NCBI GenBank assembly: GCA_963210315.1
Contig: OY723268.1
Location: forward strand, 1,674,001 to 1,738,000
Origin: Rhynchopus euleeides
Taxonomy: Eukaryota > Euglenozoa > Diplonemea > Diplonemida > Diplonemidae
Direction: 5' to 3'
Length of the DNA: 64,000 nucleotides
This document shows positions 48,442 to 59,684 of this stretch, piece after piece (within the stretch, counting starts at the first letter, position 1; every line of letters begins with the position of its first letter). The notes under the pieces are model-generated. The model saw only the letters and a program-made list of their open reading frames with translations, ran no database searches and was not told where the DNA came from. The position numbers were made by a program, and so were the translations under genes.

Positions 48442-49960
48442 TTACGCGCCGGGTATCGGGCGTGTCTCCAGGAAAGCCGGGTCTGCCGCTTGCTTACCCC
48501 GGGTGTATTCGTCAGCTCTCTGGTCCTGGGAAGCCACCCACTGCGGTCGGAGCCGCATCCTATTCTTCCGGGCGATGGTGAAGATCTCCTGCAACACCAG
48601 GTTGCCGCGGAAGTTGGAGCAGTGGCCCCTGCGCATCGAGAACACAAGGGGGAGGTTGTCGATGTAGCATGTCACGGTCATGTCTGTATACCTCTGAGCC
48701 AGTCGCAGGCCTTGCCAGACGGCGTGTGCCTCCTTTAGGAAAATGTGCGCCCCCTCGTCCGCTCCGCGGAACGTTCCCTGTGCGACTGTCTCCCCCTCTG
48801 GCCTGACTAGAATGGCGGCCCACTCGCGCGATGATGCATCTGTCCATAGCGATACCACGGAGGGGGGGTCAGTCGCGGCCCGCCAGTCGTTCACTGCGAT
48901 GAAGCGCATACGGTCCACAGTCTCACGCTGCACCGAGGTGGGTACTGTGCATACTGCATCCCACGTACCCCCTTCCGCGTGTGCCCGCTTCGCCACTCGT
49001 CGGATGAATGAAAGGGCTGCCGGCATGTAGCACATTGGGGCGCGCATGACGTAGGACTGCCACACGAGCGCACCGAACACCCGAAACACCCCGCGCGGCG
49101 TCGAGCTCCCCTCGAGCAGTGCCCCCAGCTCGCTGCGCTCGGTGATCTTCCGGATCCAGGCCGGGTCCATCCTGAAAGTGTGCCGTTGTAAGTCGAACTC
49201 GATGCCGAACACGGAGAAGTGCTGTGTCGGTCTTCCGTGCTGTGGGTCGTCGAAGTTCAGCGCCGCTCGGACTTCCCTGCACCGCCCGAGGAAAGCAGCG
49301 TATTGGTTCGCCACCTCCTCTCGGGTTCGCCCCAGCACCACGAAGTTGTCGATCCAGCAGATCCCCTGGCTGGGCGGGAGCAGCACCCTTGCGCTCCTGT
49401 TCGCGATGGATGGAGAGTGCGACCAGCCCATGCACATGACGGTGAGGAATGTCTTGATGAACTCGTCGCGTTCTCCCCCGACCCAGACTCCAAAAAAGCG
49501 CTGGATTTCCTTCTGCACTGGAAACTGGTAGAACCAGCTCCGCGCGTCCGCCATCACGACCCACTCTGCGAGAGCAATGCGTCGGGTCACCTCGATGATG
49601 TCGTCCAGGCGCATGTCCGGGGGTCGAACCATGTGCTTGTTGAGCGGCCTGGCGTCGACGATGAAACGTAATCCTCCCGACTTTTTGGACACGGTGAAAG
49701 CCGGGAGGGTGAGGTAGGCGGCAGCATCCGCCTCCTTCAGCACTCCGAAGCCCTCCAGGTCGTCGAGGTGTTGCAGCATGTGTCAGGATACCTTGCGGTG
49801 GCGTCTGAACGCCTCCCTTGCGCCTGGCAGCAGCGCGTTCTCAAATACCCTCGGCTCCCGGATCAGATCTATCACGCCGTCCAACTCCCCTGCCGTGTCC
49901 ATCTCCACCAGCCTGTCGAGGTCGAGCCGTGTCTTGCAGATCGGTGCGATGGCTTCACCG
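48442..49960 (-). pseudogene. E1 reverse transcriptase and RNase H region
   Basis: Minus-strand RT of the DIRS-like group: S-K-K-S-G-G-L-R-F-I-V-D at the fingers, M-A-D-A-R-S-W-F-Y-Q-F as box A, C-M-G-W-S-H-S-P as box B, then the catalytic box C, then an RNase H part starting V-S-L-W-T-D-A-S-S and ending near 48442. A matching region, including the upstream stretch A-P-I-C-x(5)-L-D-L-D-R-L, occurs in E3. The region is counted as broken about once. No methyltransferase or protease is seen. Confidence 0.85.
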
Positions 49961-50210
49961 TGTGTCCCCGCATCACGCCCCTCCTTTGCCGGCCGCAGCA
50001 GCTTGTCTCCCGCGCACACCGCGAGGTCGCTCTCATACCCGTTTTCAATGCCTGGCCCGTACGACTCGTCGGTGTCCGGGTCGTCTTCGGTCTGACCCAC
50101 TTCCTGATAAGCCTCCTGTGGCGCCATCAGGCGTCGGAGCTTTGCCGGGAAGTGTGATGATGATGTCTGCGGGTCCCCTCCCCGCTTCGTTCGTCTCCGC
50201 CGACGCCTCC

Positions 50211-51158
50211 TCACTGGTCGATCTTCGCTGATATCCTCGCCGTGTCTCTCGCGCGCGCATTCTCCGCCGCCGACACGTAGCGAATCACCCCGTCCACTGT
50301 GGCATGTCGTGACAGCAGCCTGACTTCCTCCAGGGGCACTCCCTTCCTCGCCAGATGTGTCAGCGCGCCGCGGCGGAGGGAGTGTGTAGTCAGAGTCGCC
50401 CTGGCTCTCTTGATTGCCTTTGTCGCACAGCGGTACCCTACACTTGGGGGGAACAGGGTTGTCTGCTTGCGTTTTTCTGCCTGCCTGATACGCCGCTCCA
50501 GGATCTTCCGGAGGCCTGCCTGCAGGGTGATGCCTGTGATGTGCCCGACACGGAACGGGTCCGACTTTGACTGCGTCCAGCGGATGTTGACTACGTCGTT
50601 GTCCGGGTCCGGCTGAACATCCTTCACGTCGAGGCGGAGTGCATCTGACACGCGCGCAGCCCCCCTCCACATGATGCCCAGCAGCAGCTGTACCAGTCGG
50701 CGCGGTTCGCGTTCGATCGCCCTTCGAATGTCCTGTGGGGTCGCGGGTTGTGCCTGGCGCTTCGGCTTCAGCGCTCCCTGCCGCTTGAGCGCGCGGCGGT
50801 AATCGCTGAGGACCTGGACACTGTCGAGCGGGTAGCCCTCGAATCTCCTGAGGGCCCCTGCGATGTTGTTCAGGTACTGCAGGGTCGAGGACGTCGACAG
50901 GCCCCCCAAACGTTGGCTGGTCGCCCATAGCATCGCGCACTCGTCGTGTGGCGGCATTCTCCCCGCTGTGTCTGCCCACTGCCTGCGGAACTGTGTGTAC
51001 TGGTCGTATGCTCTGCGTAGTGTCTTCCAGTAGGTCGGGGCGAGGGCGTGTGTCAGGGTCTTTTGGAAAGAGTCGCGGATCTCCTTGCACTTCTGGGGTG
51101 TCAGCCGGGTGCCCTTCTTCAACGGCCGCCCCCGACCGGTCGGGGGGAGGGTCGGCAC
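50211..51158 (-). CDS. E1 tyrosine recombinase
   Basis: About 315 residues. The C-terminal half carries the tyrosine-recombinase signature: G-A-A-R-V-S-D-A-L-R-L (first catalytic Arg), H-S-L-R-R-G-A (His-x-x-Arg), S-R-H-A-T and R-Y-V-S (His and the nucleophilic Tyr). Such enzymes integrate the circular DNA copy of DIRS/PAT/Ngaro elements in place of a DDE integrase. No ATG lies at the beginning of the open frame, so the true start, or expression by read-through from the gag frame, is uncertain. It is 36% or so similar by eye in its signature blocks to the E3 enzyme rather than identical, so the two elements are distinct lineages. Confidence 0.9.
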   Translation of the reverse strand: MPTLPPTGRGRPLKKGTRLTPQKCKEIRDSFQKTLTHALAPTYWKTLRRAYDQYTQFRRQWADTAGRMPPHDECAMLWATSQRLGGLSTSSTLQYLNNIAGALRRFEGYPLDSVQVLSDYRRALKRQGALKPKRQAQPATPQDIRRAIEREPRRLVQLLLGIMWRGAARVSDALRLDVKDVQPDPDNDVVNIRWTQSKSDPFRVGHITGITLQAGLRKILERRIRQAEKRKQTTLFPPSVGYRCATKAIKRARATLTTHSLRRGALTHLARKGVPLEEVRLLSRHATVDGVIRYVSAAENARARDTARISAKIDQ

Positions 51159-51200
51159 GGCCTCCTGGTACAGCAGGCCGTAGTGTCCCCCCTTGTCCGG

Positions 51201-52235
51201 TCAGTTCCGCTTCCCGAGTCCCTTCGACGCGCGTCCCTTTCCCGCGCTCCGGCCCCTGCCCTTGCTTGGGAGCCGGTATGGCTCCGATCTGTCTTCGGCC
51301 TTCGCCTCCGCTTTTGCCCACACTGCCTCTTGCTTGGCTCTGCCCTCTTCGATGAACCTCCTGTGGAGGGCAACCGTGTAGTCGGAGGGTGATAGGGCCT
51401 TCGCCTTCCCCTGGTAGTGGCGCGCCCCCGCGCGGCCTCGCAGCAGTGCGTAGCTGTTCATCTCGACGATGACTTTGTGGAGTGGTGTCACGAAGGGGGC
51501 GACATCGTTTGTCTGCTTGATTAGGTCGAACATTTCGTGCACCCGCTCGAAACGCGACGCCATCTCGTGGTGCCAATCGGGGGCGTCTGGCCCGCTCTCC
51601 AGCTCCGCCTTGCGGAACACCCGCGTCACCTCCGCCTTCACAAGGCGCTGCCCGCTCGGCGTTGTCAGCGCGTCTCCCCAAGTCGAGACGACGTGCGCCG
51701 TGAAACCCGCGGGGAGGTCCTGGTCGGCCTTCTTCTGGCTGAGTTTCAGCTCAGCTATCTCCTTCTTCTGCTCCTCCACCGTCCCCCTCAGGCCTGTCAC
51801 TTCGCTCCTGAGCTCCCGGATCTCCTGCAGGATGGTGGCTAGAGCCGCGGCGTTCGTGTCCTCCTTGGGTGGTGGCGCCGGTACCCTCTCGCTGGAGGAC
51901 TCCTCGTCGTACTTCTCTCCGTCCCACATCTCGGCGTCTGCTTCGTCCCTCTCCCTCTCGAGGGCCTCCCACGTGCACACGGGGCAAGTCCACCCGACTT
52001 CCCCCCACATCTCCAGCCACTCGTTCGCCGCCGCCGTCGGGATGCGCTTCCTCAGGCATGACGGCACCGTCGTACGCCCGCACGTGTGGCACGAATGGGC
52101 TGTGGCGCCGCCGCCGTGGATGGTGTCGCAGGTGGGGAAGACGCAGCCCGCCCGGGGTGCGACGGCTGCGGTCTTGGCCAACGGGGGAATCGGGATACGG
52201 TCCCAGTCAGCCGTGGCGGCGTCGAAGCTTGCCAT
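51201..52235 (-). CDS. E1 gag-like protein with PHD/RING-like zinc finger
   Basis: 344 residues from the ATG at 52235. The N-terminal part has a cysteine/histidine cluster (C-x4-C, H-x-C-x-x-C, later W-T-C-P-V-C) like a PHD or RING finger. An acidic linker follows, then a predicted coiled coil (about 135-175), a helical core and a basic Gly/Arg/Lys-rich tail likely to bind nucleic acid. The same order occurs in the E3 protein. Position, coiled coil and basic tail make a structural (gag) role likely, but there is no recognisable capsid fold by sequence. Confidence 0.7.
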   Translation of the reverse strand: MASFDAATADWDRIPIPPLAKTAAVAPRAGCVFPTCDTIHGGGATAHSCHTCGRTTVPSCLRKRIPTAAANEWLEMWGEVGWTCPVCTWEALERERDEADAEMWDGEKYDEESSSERVPAPPPKEDTNAAALATILQEIRELRSEVTGLRGTVEEQKKEIAELKLSQKKADQDLPAGFTAHVVSTWGDALTTPSGQRLVKAEVTRVFRKAELESGPDAPDWHHEMASRFERVHEMFDLIKQTNDVAPFVTPLHKVIVEMNSYALLRGRAGARHYQGKAKALSPSDYTVALHRRFIEEGRAKQEAVWAKAEAKAEDRSEPYRLPSKGRGRSAGKGRASKGLGKRN

Positions 52236-52257
52236 CTCCTGATGCCTGCCCCCTCTG

Positions 52258-52549
52258 TCTGTGTTGTGCGGTTCTAGCCGCTGAAGTATCTCCCCTCTGC
52301 CGTGTTGTGCGGTGCGAGCCGCTGAAGTATCTCCCCTCTGCCTGTGTTGTGCGGTGCTAGCCGCTGAAGTATCTCTCCTCTGCCGTGTTGTGCGGTGCGA
52401 GCCGCTGAAGTATCCCCCCTCTGCCTGCGTGCTAGCCGCTGAAGTGTCTCCCCTCTGCCGTGTTGTGCGGTGCGAGCCGCTGAAGTATCTCCCCTCTGCC
52501 TGTGTTGTGCGGTGCTAGCCGCTGAAGTATCTCCCCTCTGCCGTGTTGT
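52258..52549. repeat. Tandem array of alternating 41/42-bp units at the E1 5' side
   Basis: About seven units plus a partial one. Two types alternate, differing in GTGCGAGCC against GTGCTAGCC and in one base at the unit junction; they share CGCTGAAGTATCTCCCC. One unit is shortened. The array ends at a G-run (about 52550-52563) and begins about 25 bp from the gag ATG on the minus strand, so it occupies the presumed 5' leader or promoter of E1. Confidence 0.9.
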
Positions 52550-52563
52550 GGGGGGGGGGGGGG

Positions 52564-54653
52564 TCTGTATTCCGACAAAGTTTAACGGTTCCGATGGTAC
52601 TGCGCGTGTTGTTTACCTGCAAAGGTTGGCCAGTCACTCTGCTGTCACAAACCGTGCCAAGAAAATTTGGCATCCAGGTTGGGGCTGGTTAGTTTGTTCA
52701 GATAAGCCTGCATGGATAGTGTGTCAGTGCCAGGCTTCCCGTTCAGCAGTCGATTGACGTCATGCTGTAATGTAATGCAGAGGTGTGTGCCTTCACTAAC
52801 AAAAAATAGATGGCCCGCATCACACACTACACACTTTGTGTTGTGAGGCGGCCTCGCTTTGCCTCACTATTCTGCATGAACCGGCGTACGTTGTGTGTTT
52901 GTTTGTGCAACCCGCGTTTGAGCGAAGTCTCTGCCGTATGCTTGTGGAAGCGATCGATTCAAACCCCATCCGCCGAGGGAGCACCCGAGAGGCTGCCGCG
53001 TGCATATTTTTTGTGGCACCGAAAGTCAATAGGGGCTTGCCCTCGGGGGGGTGGGATGCCCACAGTGCAATCCGAGTGGCACACGTCGATGGTTGGGCGC
53101 GCTTTTTGCCCTAGAGCTAGTAGGGATTCTGACACAGAAAAGTCAAGGGGCAGGGAGGTGCTGGGGCTATCCGCTCCACCCCCTCCCCTCCCTGCCTTTT
53201 GGCATGTTGTTTGTTTTTGTTTGGCCTTTCTTTTTGTGTTGTGTGCGCCACGAGCGTTGCAATTGCCGGAGCCCCCGCACAATAAAATCCTATTTACGTA
53301 TACCCCCTCCCTTACACGTTCTTCCATCCCCATTCCCTTCCTCCTACCCAAACTCACCAAAAGAAAACAAACCCGTGATTATTTTTTTGCGATATCTATG
53401 CCTGTCAAACAGAAAGACGCATTTACTCCAGCAGGAGTTCAAAACAAAAGAAACAAAGTGCTATCGCAGGTTCTTCTAGCTCTTGGACGTGGCCAAGAAA
53501 GTGCTGCTGCCGCTGTCACATCCCATCGCATATTCCTGCAACATTGATTCATTTCGCTGCTTCTGCGGCCGTTGTTGCGAGCCGCCTCCACCATCTAGGT
53601 GGAAAGGAGGGTCGCGTGACTCAGGCAGGAGGGGCGTTGGGAGAAGGAGCGGGGGGGGGGGGTGAAACCGGCAGCTAGCTCTTTACTGCTCACAGGGCGC
53701 ACGAATGAGAGCGGAAGAGAACTGAAGTGGCACTCTTTATACCATACCATCCCCCCCCACCTCCCCCACACCCCCTCCCCCACCCTGTTCATTTGTCTGT
53801 TTCGTGCCACCGCCTGTCGATCCAGTGAAGCGGTTAAGCCTGCCCGCTTGCTTCCGCTCCCCCACCCCCCCAGCTGCAAACTAAAGAAGACCGCATCGCT
53901 TTTGATACCCCTCAGTGGTTCATCACACTCTTGGCAATCGAAGATCCCCACCCACCCACCCCTTCCTCCGCGCAAGCAAAGCATGTTCAGTCATGTCTGG
54001 TGCACGCAGGAGTGGAAAATGGGAGGCGAGCGGTGGTGTTTGCGTTGCCTGGCTGGGTTGGTATCCAGACAGGGAGGGGGGGGGGGGCGATGTGTGTGTG
54101 TGTAGGGAGGGGGGGGGGGTAGCTTTATTCAGTTCTTTGGAAAAGCCGCGCCCGGGCTGCAGAGATGAAAGAAGTAACCCACCCCACACACACCCCCCCC
54201 CCCCCCTCGTTACGCAACACACTGCCCACGCCACACACCGCTCCCTCCCCACACCCCAGTATTTTTTGGACGTCGCCTATATTTTTATGCGCGACCAAAT
54301 CCCAGTGATTTTTTGGTAAAACACACCCCGTGTGGTAGAGAAAATACGGCAAGAGTCTCGGTGGGTCGGAAGAGCAGATGGTTCCCGCAACAGCTCCCGG
54401 GGAGCGGCGGGTATTTCGCATAGGATGCCGGATGTGTGAACACGTTTGTGCGGTTTGCCCTGTGTTGTGTGAACATATGTGTATGTGTGTGTGTATGCTC
54501 CACCCAACCCGACACATTTTCTGTACTTCAGACAGGTAAGGTCACTCGACACGCGGGGGGGGGGGGGGGGGGGTTTTGTTGTGTGTTTTTTCTGCCAGCC
54601 GACATCACTAGCGCCGGCGAGAAAAAAAAATAAAATAAAAAAAAAAAAAATAA
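52564..54653. other. Intergenic region between E1 and E2
   Basis: No convincing gene. At 52944-53030 a stretch starting GTGGAAGCGATCGATTCAA aligns with 8723-8810, another relic of the terminal-repeat family in plus orientation. Several G-runs (about 53651, 54077, 54108, 54558) and a C-run (54186) are present, plus an A-rich stretch just before E2. TTCTGTACTTCAGACA at about 54521 is repeated inverted inside E2 at about 54797. Confidence 0.55.
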
Positions 54654-55018
54654 AAATACGCGTACTAGACGTCCTTCTGTCGATATCTTACTTGGCGCTA
54701 TGGAAACACAAAAATGGAACGAAGAAAAATGTTTTGTTGACCGCTTCCACCACTCCTCTGCACAAATCTCACGACCGGCTATTGTGTGTTTGTGTTGTCT
54801 GAAGTACAGAAGGTGTGGTGGAGCACGAAGAAAGGGAAACATGACAGAGGTGATGACGCCAGTCCTTTCTAGTATCGTATTTCCTCCTATACACAATGCT
54901 GCGCTGTGTTTTGGATGGTATAAATACGCGTACTAGACGTCCTTCTGTCGATATCTTACTTGGCGCTATGGAAACACAAAAATGGAACGAAGAAAAATGT
55001 TTTGTTGACCGCTTCCAC
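54654..55018 (-). repeat. E2 A-B-A terminal repeats
   Basis: Two 97-bp copies of A, each starting AAATACGCGTACTAGACG and ending TTGACCGCTTCCAC, flank the 171-bp block B. The sequence just inside, CAGGACCCTCA at 55020-55030, also occurs just inside the E1 repeats at 48384-48394. Confidence 0.92.
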
Positions 55019-55030
55019 CCAGGACCCTCA

Positions 55031-57059
55031 GGGACGCGAAGCGCTTAATTTTAGGAAGAGAGGGTACGGCTGTTGTAGTCACTGTCCTTCGCGTGAGGAG
55101 TCGGCTCGCTGTGCGGCCATGGGCGCCCCCGCGATGGGGGCGCCGGATCCTTCACATCTCAGGCTTTCGTACCTGTCGAGGGTATTGCTGCGGTCGAAGA
55201 CGGTGTCCTGCTAGACGCCGGCCTCGAAGTAGCGCAAACGCCATGTGCTTCTGGGGCTCTGTGCCCGCGGGTGTCGGTCAGATCAGCGCTGTAGATAAGG
55301 GCTTGGACTCGGTCGTTGAACCTTCGTATGTCGAGAACCCTGCTGACGCTGTGGTCTGCGTCGTCTGTCGCCTGATGAGCGTGCCCACTTGGTGCGGACC
55401 GGAAAAACGGTGGTGAGGTCGAGCTCGAAGCCTCGCGCTGGAAACCGTTGCGTCGACCCGGTGACTGGTGGCGCCCCATGAAGCTGGTGAAGGTGGCCAG
55501 TGCTTGCCGGGACATGATGAAGTTGATAATCCGATGTGCTGCCCTTTCGGCGCGATAGGGCCGTCCCATACACCTGTACCGAAGTCAGGCGCGACGACCC
55601 AGTCGTTGTCGAGGATGTGACGTATGGGTACATGCACCTTGGGAGTCGCATCTCAGGACTACCATGATATATTTTTGCCTTCGGGCGTCGTTCGATAAAA
55701 CCCCCATCCGCCGCCGTTCGTTCCTCTTGTTAACCCGTGGAGGCTCGCAGTTCTTCAGGGTCGGCTTTCACCAACACGGTCAACACCTTAACCTCCTCCC
55801 GTCGGTACGGGGAGGGGTGTCGGTGAGATGACGCCCGGCGCCTCGAGAAAAAACTCCGGCGGTTGGGGAGGCCCTCTTTTCGGGGAAGATGGGGAGCTTA
55901 CGTATCTGTGTTCGCGATGGGGTCGGTCACTCTCCGATTTTTGAGCTGCGCATCGGGCTGGACGTAACAGGTCGTGTCTTCTTTCACCTCTGCGGGTTTC
56001 GGCCTCCGCGGTGGGTGCGCTGCGGATTGTCCCGGAAATTTTCGACTCAGCACCCATAACGGGAACAAAATGTCCAGTCCCTTGTCGCCCATGGCGCGGG
56101 GCCGCTGTGGGTTGTGTCAGTGTCCAATACGACGCGTGTTGTTCAGAAAACGCCCTCGACTGTCGTACTTCGGTTGGAAAACAGTCAATCTGTTGCGGTG
56201 CCGAAAAAACCGGCTTCGGTACATGATAGGGGAGTTTTGCAGCTTTGCTGTATGTTCACGTTCGTGTTGCTGACCCCTCGCCTTCGGATTCTCGTCATCA
56301 AGGTGATGAGCGCCTGAACGCTTCCTTGCTGCGTGCCGCGAGAGTAGTTCGGTAGTACATTGCGCCTCGCCAGGAGGGAGTGGGGTGAAAACACTCCATT
56401 GAACTCTCCATTTGTTCATCCTCAGTACCTGCGTGAACGTTTCCCACGTAAGAAGGGGTGACATCTGTTCTGTGGTTAGATATCGCCCAGGCGGGCGCGG
56501 CGGAGATCAACCGGACCGTGACCTGCCACAGTTGACACACGTTCGTATTGCTCGGTGCAGCGGCTTCTGTCGGACTCCAGCCAAATGGTGGCTTTCGCGT
56601 TGAGGCGCAGAACCACAAGAAGACCCTCGCAACCCTCACCCTGGGGGGCTGGACCGCCAGTGCCAGAAGGAAGAGGGAACGTGTCCCAACAAACTGTCTT
56701 GTCGACCTCGCCCGTTGTTTGTCAGGAGAGCTTGCCTCGACACGGCCTCCTTGAGGCCCCTGGTGAAATTCCCGTGGCTGAAGAAACCCGGTGTGCGGAA
56801 CCGGCGATGTCCACATTGTATCGGCGGTGGAGAAAACCCGACGAGGTTTGCGGCGTGATGCAGTTGTGTGGAAATCCTGACCCGTTAGGGTTCCTTGGGT
56901 GTGCAACGCAGCGGAAAAGGCATTTTTGACGCATTGCCTCCCCATTTAGATCTCTGTGGATGCGCGTTGAGTGGCAGCAGGTCGAATGCAAAAAACGCCT
57001 GGTCTCGAGACCGGCACCTTGGAGATCATCCGCGGCGCTCCGATGCAGAGGTGAACTTC
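55031..57059. other. E2 interior without recognisable genes
   Basis: Short overlapping frames on both strands, up to about 215 codons, with no similarity that I recognise and without the GC-ending codon bias of the host genes or of E1 and E3. I see no RNA gene. Confidence 0.5.
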
Positions 57060-59684
57060 GGTGGGCTTGGCTCTTGGAGCCCTCGGTTCGGCTGCGCAGG
57101 AAGCGGCTACTTCTGCGGAAGGTTCCTCCCGGAGCTCACGGCTCAGCTGTAGAGTGGTACGGAGAGAACGCCCAGTTGTGTATGAGGTCTTCTGCTCATG
57201 GGGTTTGCCCTCGGGGCACAGGTCAGCTGCGGAATCGCAGAAGATGGCCGGTAGAACGGGGGTTCCTCTCATGCGATGAGCTCCAGATGAACTAATGACT
57301 AGTTGTGTGGGATGGTTACTCACAGCTCAGCTGTTGAGTCGCAAGGAACAGTCAGATGCGCGGATGTTCCTGGAACTCGGGCTCGGCTGTGGCGTCGAAG
57401 AAGAGCGGCTCGTGGAGGTCTTCACCTCCTGGAGCTCAGGAAACCCAAGTCTCTCCCGCTCGACTGTGGGGTCGCAGGGCGGACAGCTAGTGCCGGACAG
57501 GACTTCTTCTCCGACGAACAGCTTCTGGTGTTCATGGATCACGAGTGGTGAATGTTTGCGCGCGGGTGCTCCTGGTGAGCTCAGGGCCCGCTGTGGCGTC
57601 GCAGGCGCAGCAGCGAGTGGTGTAGAGGTCTTCATCTAATCACGATCAGCTCCGGGAGCACAGGGCTCACTGTGGAGTCGGGGAACGACCAGCTCATGAT
57701 CTTCTCGTGCGGTCAGCTTCGGCCGCTGTGGAATTGCCGGCAATACAGCTGATGGTCTTCTCGTGTTCCGGGAGCTCAGGGCTCACTGGGACTTCAGGAT
57801 TTTCGGGCCAGATGCAGGTCGTCAGCACCACCTGCTTCACCCCCTTCAGCGCCATCTCCTCGGGGGGCCGACACTGCAGGGAGACAGGTCCACAGGTCGA
57901 CGCGAAGGGCCACCGCACCCGAGTGGCCCACACCCTCCGGCCGCACCGCGACGTCCACGGTGCGCCCGAAGAAGTCGACACGCTTGTGAGAGCGACTTCC
58001 TCCGAGGCGACCGGTCCGCTGTTCACCCCAACCCGCACGGGTGTCAGGGGACGGTGAAGAGTGACTCGTGCATCCGCAGTGCAAAGTTAACCCCTGCTGC
58101 GGTGCAACGGCAGGTCACCGAAGGAGTCGCCGGTAGTGTTCACCTCATACCCGCCCCCTCCCGAGGGACTCGTGGGTTGTTCCCATTGTGGACACGGCTG
58201 GCGCGTTTCGTGGCATCAGGTGCCGCCTCTCCTGTATCGATGCCGATGCACGGATGTCTGTGAAACCACTCGGCTCAGTCTGTGAATCGCCTGTCCCGGG
58301 GACAACCCGCGCCCGCTGCACCCGGTTGAACCCCCTCGCGCTCTGCAGCACCTCAAACGCTGAATCCGGCATATGCGGCTGATACGACCGCCGGTTATCC
58401 ACGCTATCACAGAGGGCGCTCGTCACCCCTGGGAGGCGAAGCCCAGCCCCCGAGGATCTCCTCCGCACTGTCCAGGTCTTGCTCCGCGAGGAACTCGCGA
58501 TGCGGCGCACAGTGACGGTCGTCAGCTGCATCGCATCCTTCTCTGCGAGCATCTCTCTGGAGGAGCCGTGCTGGACCCAGAACCCTGCGAGACAGGTTGT
58601 CACCTCTCTGCGGGTCCGAATCGGAGGGGGCCCTGGGGGGTCGAGTCGCGAACGAACAGCTGATGATCTTCTCATGCTCCGGGAGTTCGAGGGCCCACTG
58701 TGGAGTCGCGAAGCGAACAGCCCATGGTCCTCTCATGCGGTCAGCTCCGGGGGCTCAGGGCTCACGTGAAGTCGCAGGTGAAACAGCTCGTGACATACTC
58801 ATGCTCCGGGGGCTCGGGGGTCCACTGAGGAGTCGCGAAGCGAACAGCCCATGGTCCTCTCATGCGGTCAGATCCGGGAGGTCAGGGCTCACTGTGGCGA
58901 ACAGGCGAACAGCTCGTGACATTCTCATGCTCCGGGAGCTCAGGGCTCACTGTGGAGTCGCAAAGCGAACAGCTCATGGTCGTCTCATGCGGTCAGCTCC
59001 GGGAGCTCAGGGCTCACTGTGGAGTCGCAGGCGAACAGCTCGTGATACTCTCATGCTCCGGGAGCTCAAGGCCCACTGTGGAGTCGCGAAGTGAACAGCT
59101 CATGGTCCTCTCCTGCGGTCAGATCCGGGAGCTCAGGGCTCACTGTGGAGTCGCAGGCGAACAGCTCGTGATACTCTCATGCTCCGGGAGCTCAAGGCCC
59201 ACTGTGGAGTCGCGAAGCGAACAGCTCATGGTCCTCTCCTGCGGTCAGATCCGGGAGCTCAGGGCTCACTGTGGAGTCGCGTAACGAGCAGCAAATGGTG
59301 CACGTCTTAATCTAATGCACATCAGCTCCTGGAGCTCAGGGCCCGCTGTGGAGTCGCAGGAAGAAACGGCTCGCGGTGCAGAGGTCTTCTTTTCCTGTGA
59401 TGGGCTCCTAGGCTCAGGGCATACTAAAGAGGCACAAGGAACGGCTAGTGGTGTGTGCGGTTTTCCTGGAGCTCAGGGCTCGACTGTGAAGTCACGGAGA
59501 AAAAGCGCGGCTGGCGATGCAAAGGTCACCTGTGGAGTCACGAAAAAACAGCTGGTTGTGCTCTTGGAGCGCAAGACAGCTGCGGGGGCGCTTGTGTGGA
59601 AGTGCCTTTGTGAGGTTGCACCTGGAGCTCACGGCTCAGCTGTGGCAGCAATCAAGGAACAGGTGGCCAGGTCTATTTTGGTCA
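57060..59684. repeat. E2 tandem array of alternating 67/59-bp units, interrupted
   Basis: The clear part (about 58640-59290) alternates a 67-bp unit (CTCATGGTCCTCTC, CGGTCAG) and a 59-bp unit (CTCGTGATACTCTC) that share GGGAGCTCAGGGCTCACTG and GGAGTCGC. More diverged units with the same core extend to about 59660 and occupy about 57060-57790. Sequence at about 57790-58630 is not array-like and probably interrupts it; it holds no recognised gene. Confidence 0.8.

Larger units (their letters stand above)
48157..52549 (-). mobile_element. E1: tyrosine-recombinase (DIRS/PAT-like) retrotransposon, nearly whole
   Basis: On the minus strand the order is a tandem array (52549 to about 52258), a gag-like gene, a tyrosine recombinase gene, an RT plus RNase H region, then terminal repeats. 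At the 3' side two apparently identical copies of a 64-bp sequence (48157-48220 and about 48319-48382) flank a unique 96-bp block. This is half of the split-direct-repeat pattern of PAT/Ngaro-type elements; the matching block expected beyond the array was not found up to 53.0 kb. No DNA methyltransferase domain is visible. The matching repeats and long open frames suggest a fairly young copy with about one break. Confidence 0.85.

Noticed and set aside
52258-52549. CRISPR-like array
   Set aside because: Units are contiguous with no unique spacers, and the genome is eukaryotic; it is a plain tandem array. The same applies to 59949-60763.
52810-53547. Plus-strand frame of about 245 codons
   Set aside because: No domain, no codon bias like the host genes, overlaps a repeat relic.
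55159-55651. Overlapping minus-strand frames in E2 as possible RNase H remains
   Set aside because: The similarity to the E1 RNase H part is too weak and scattered to call.
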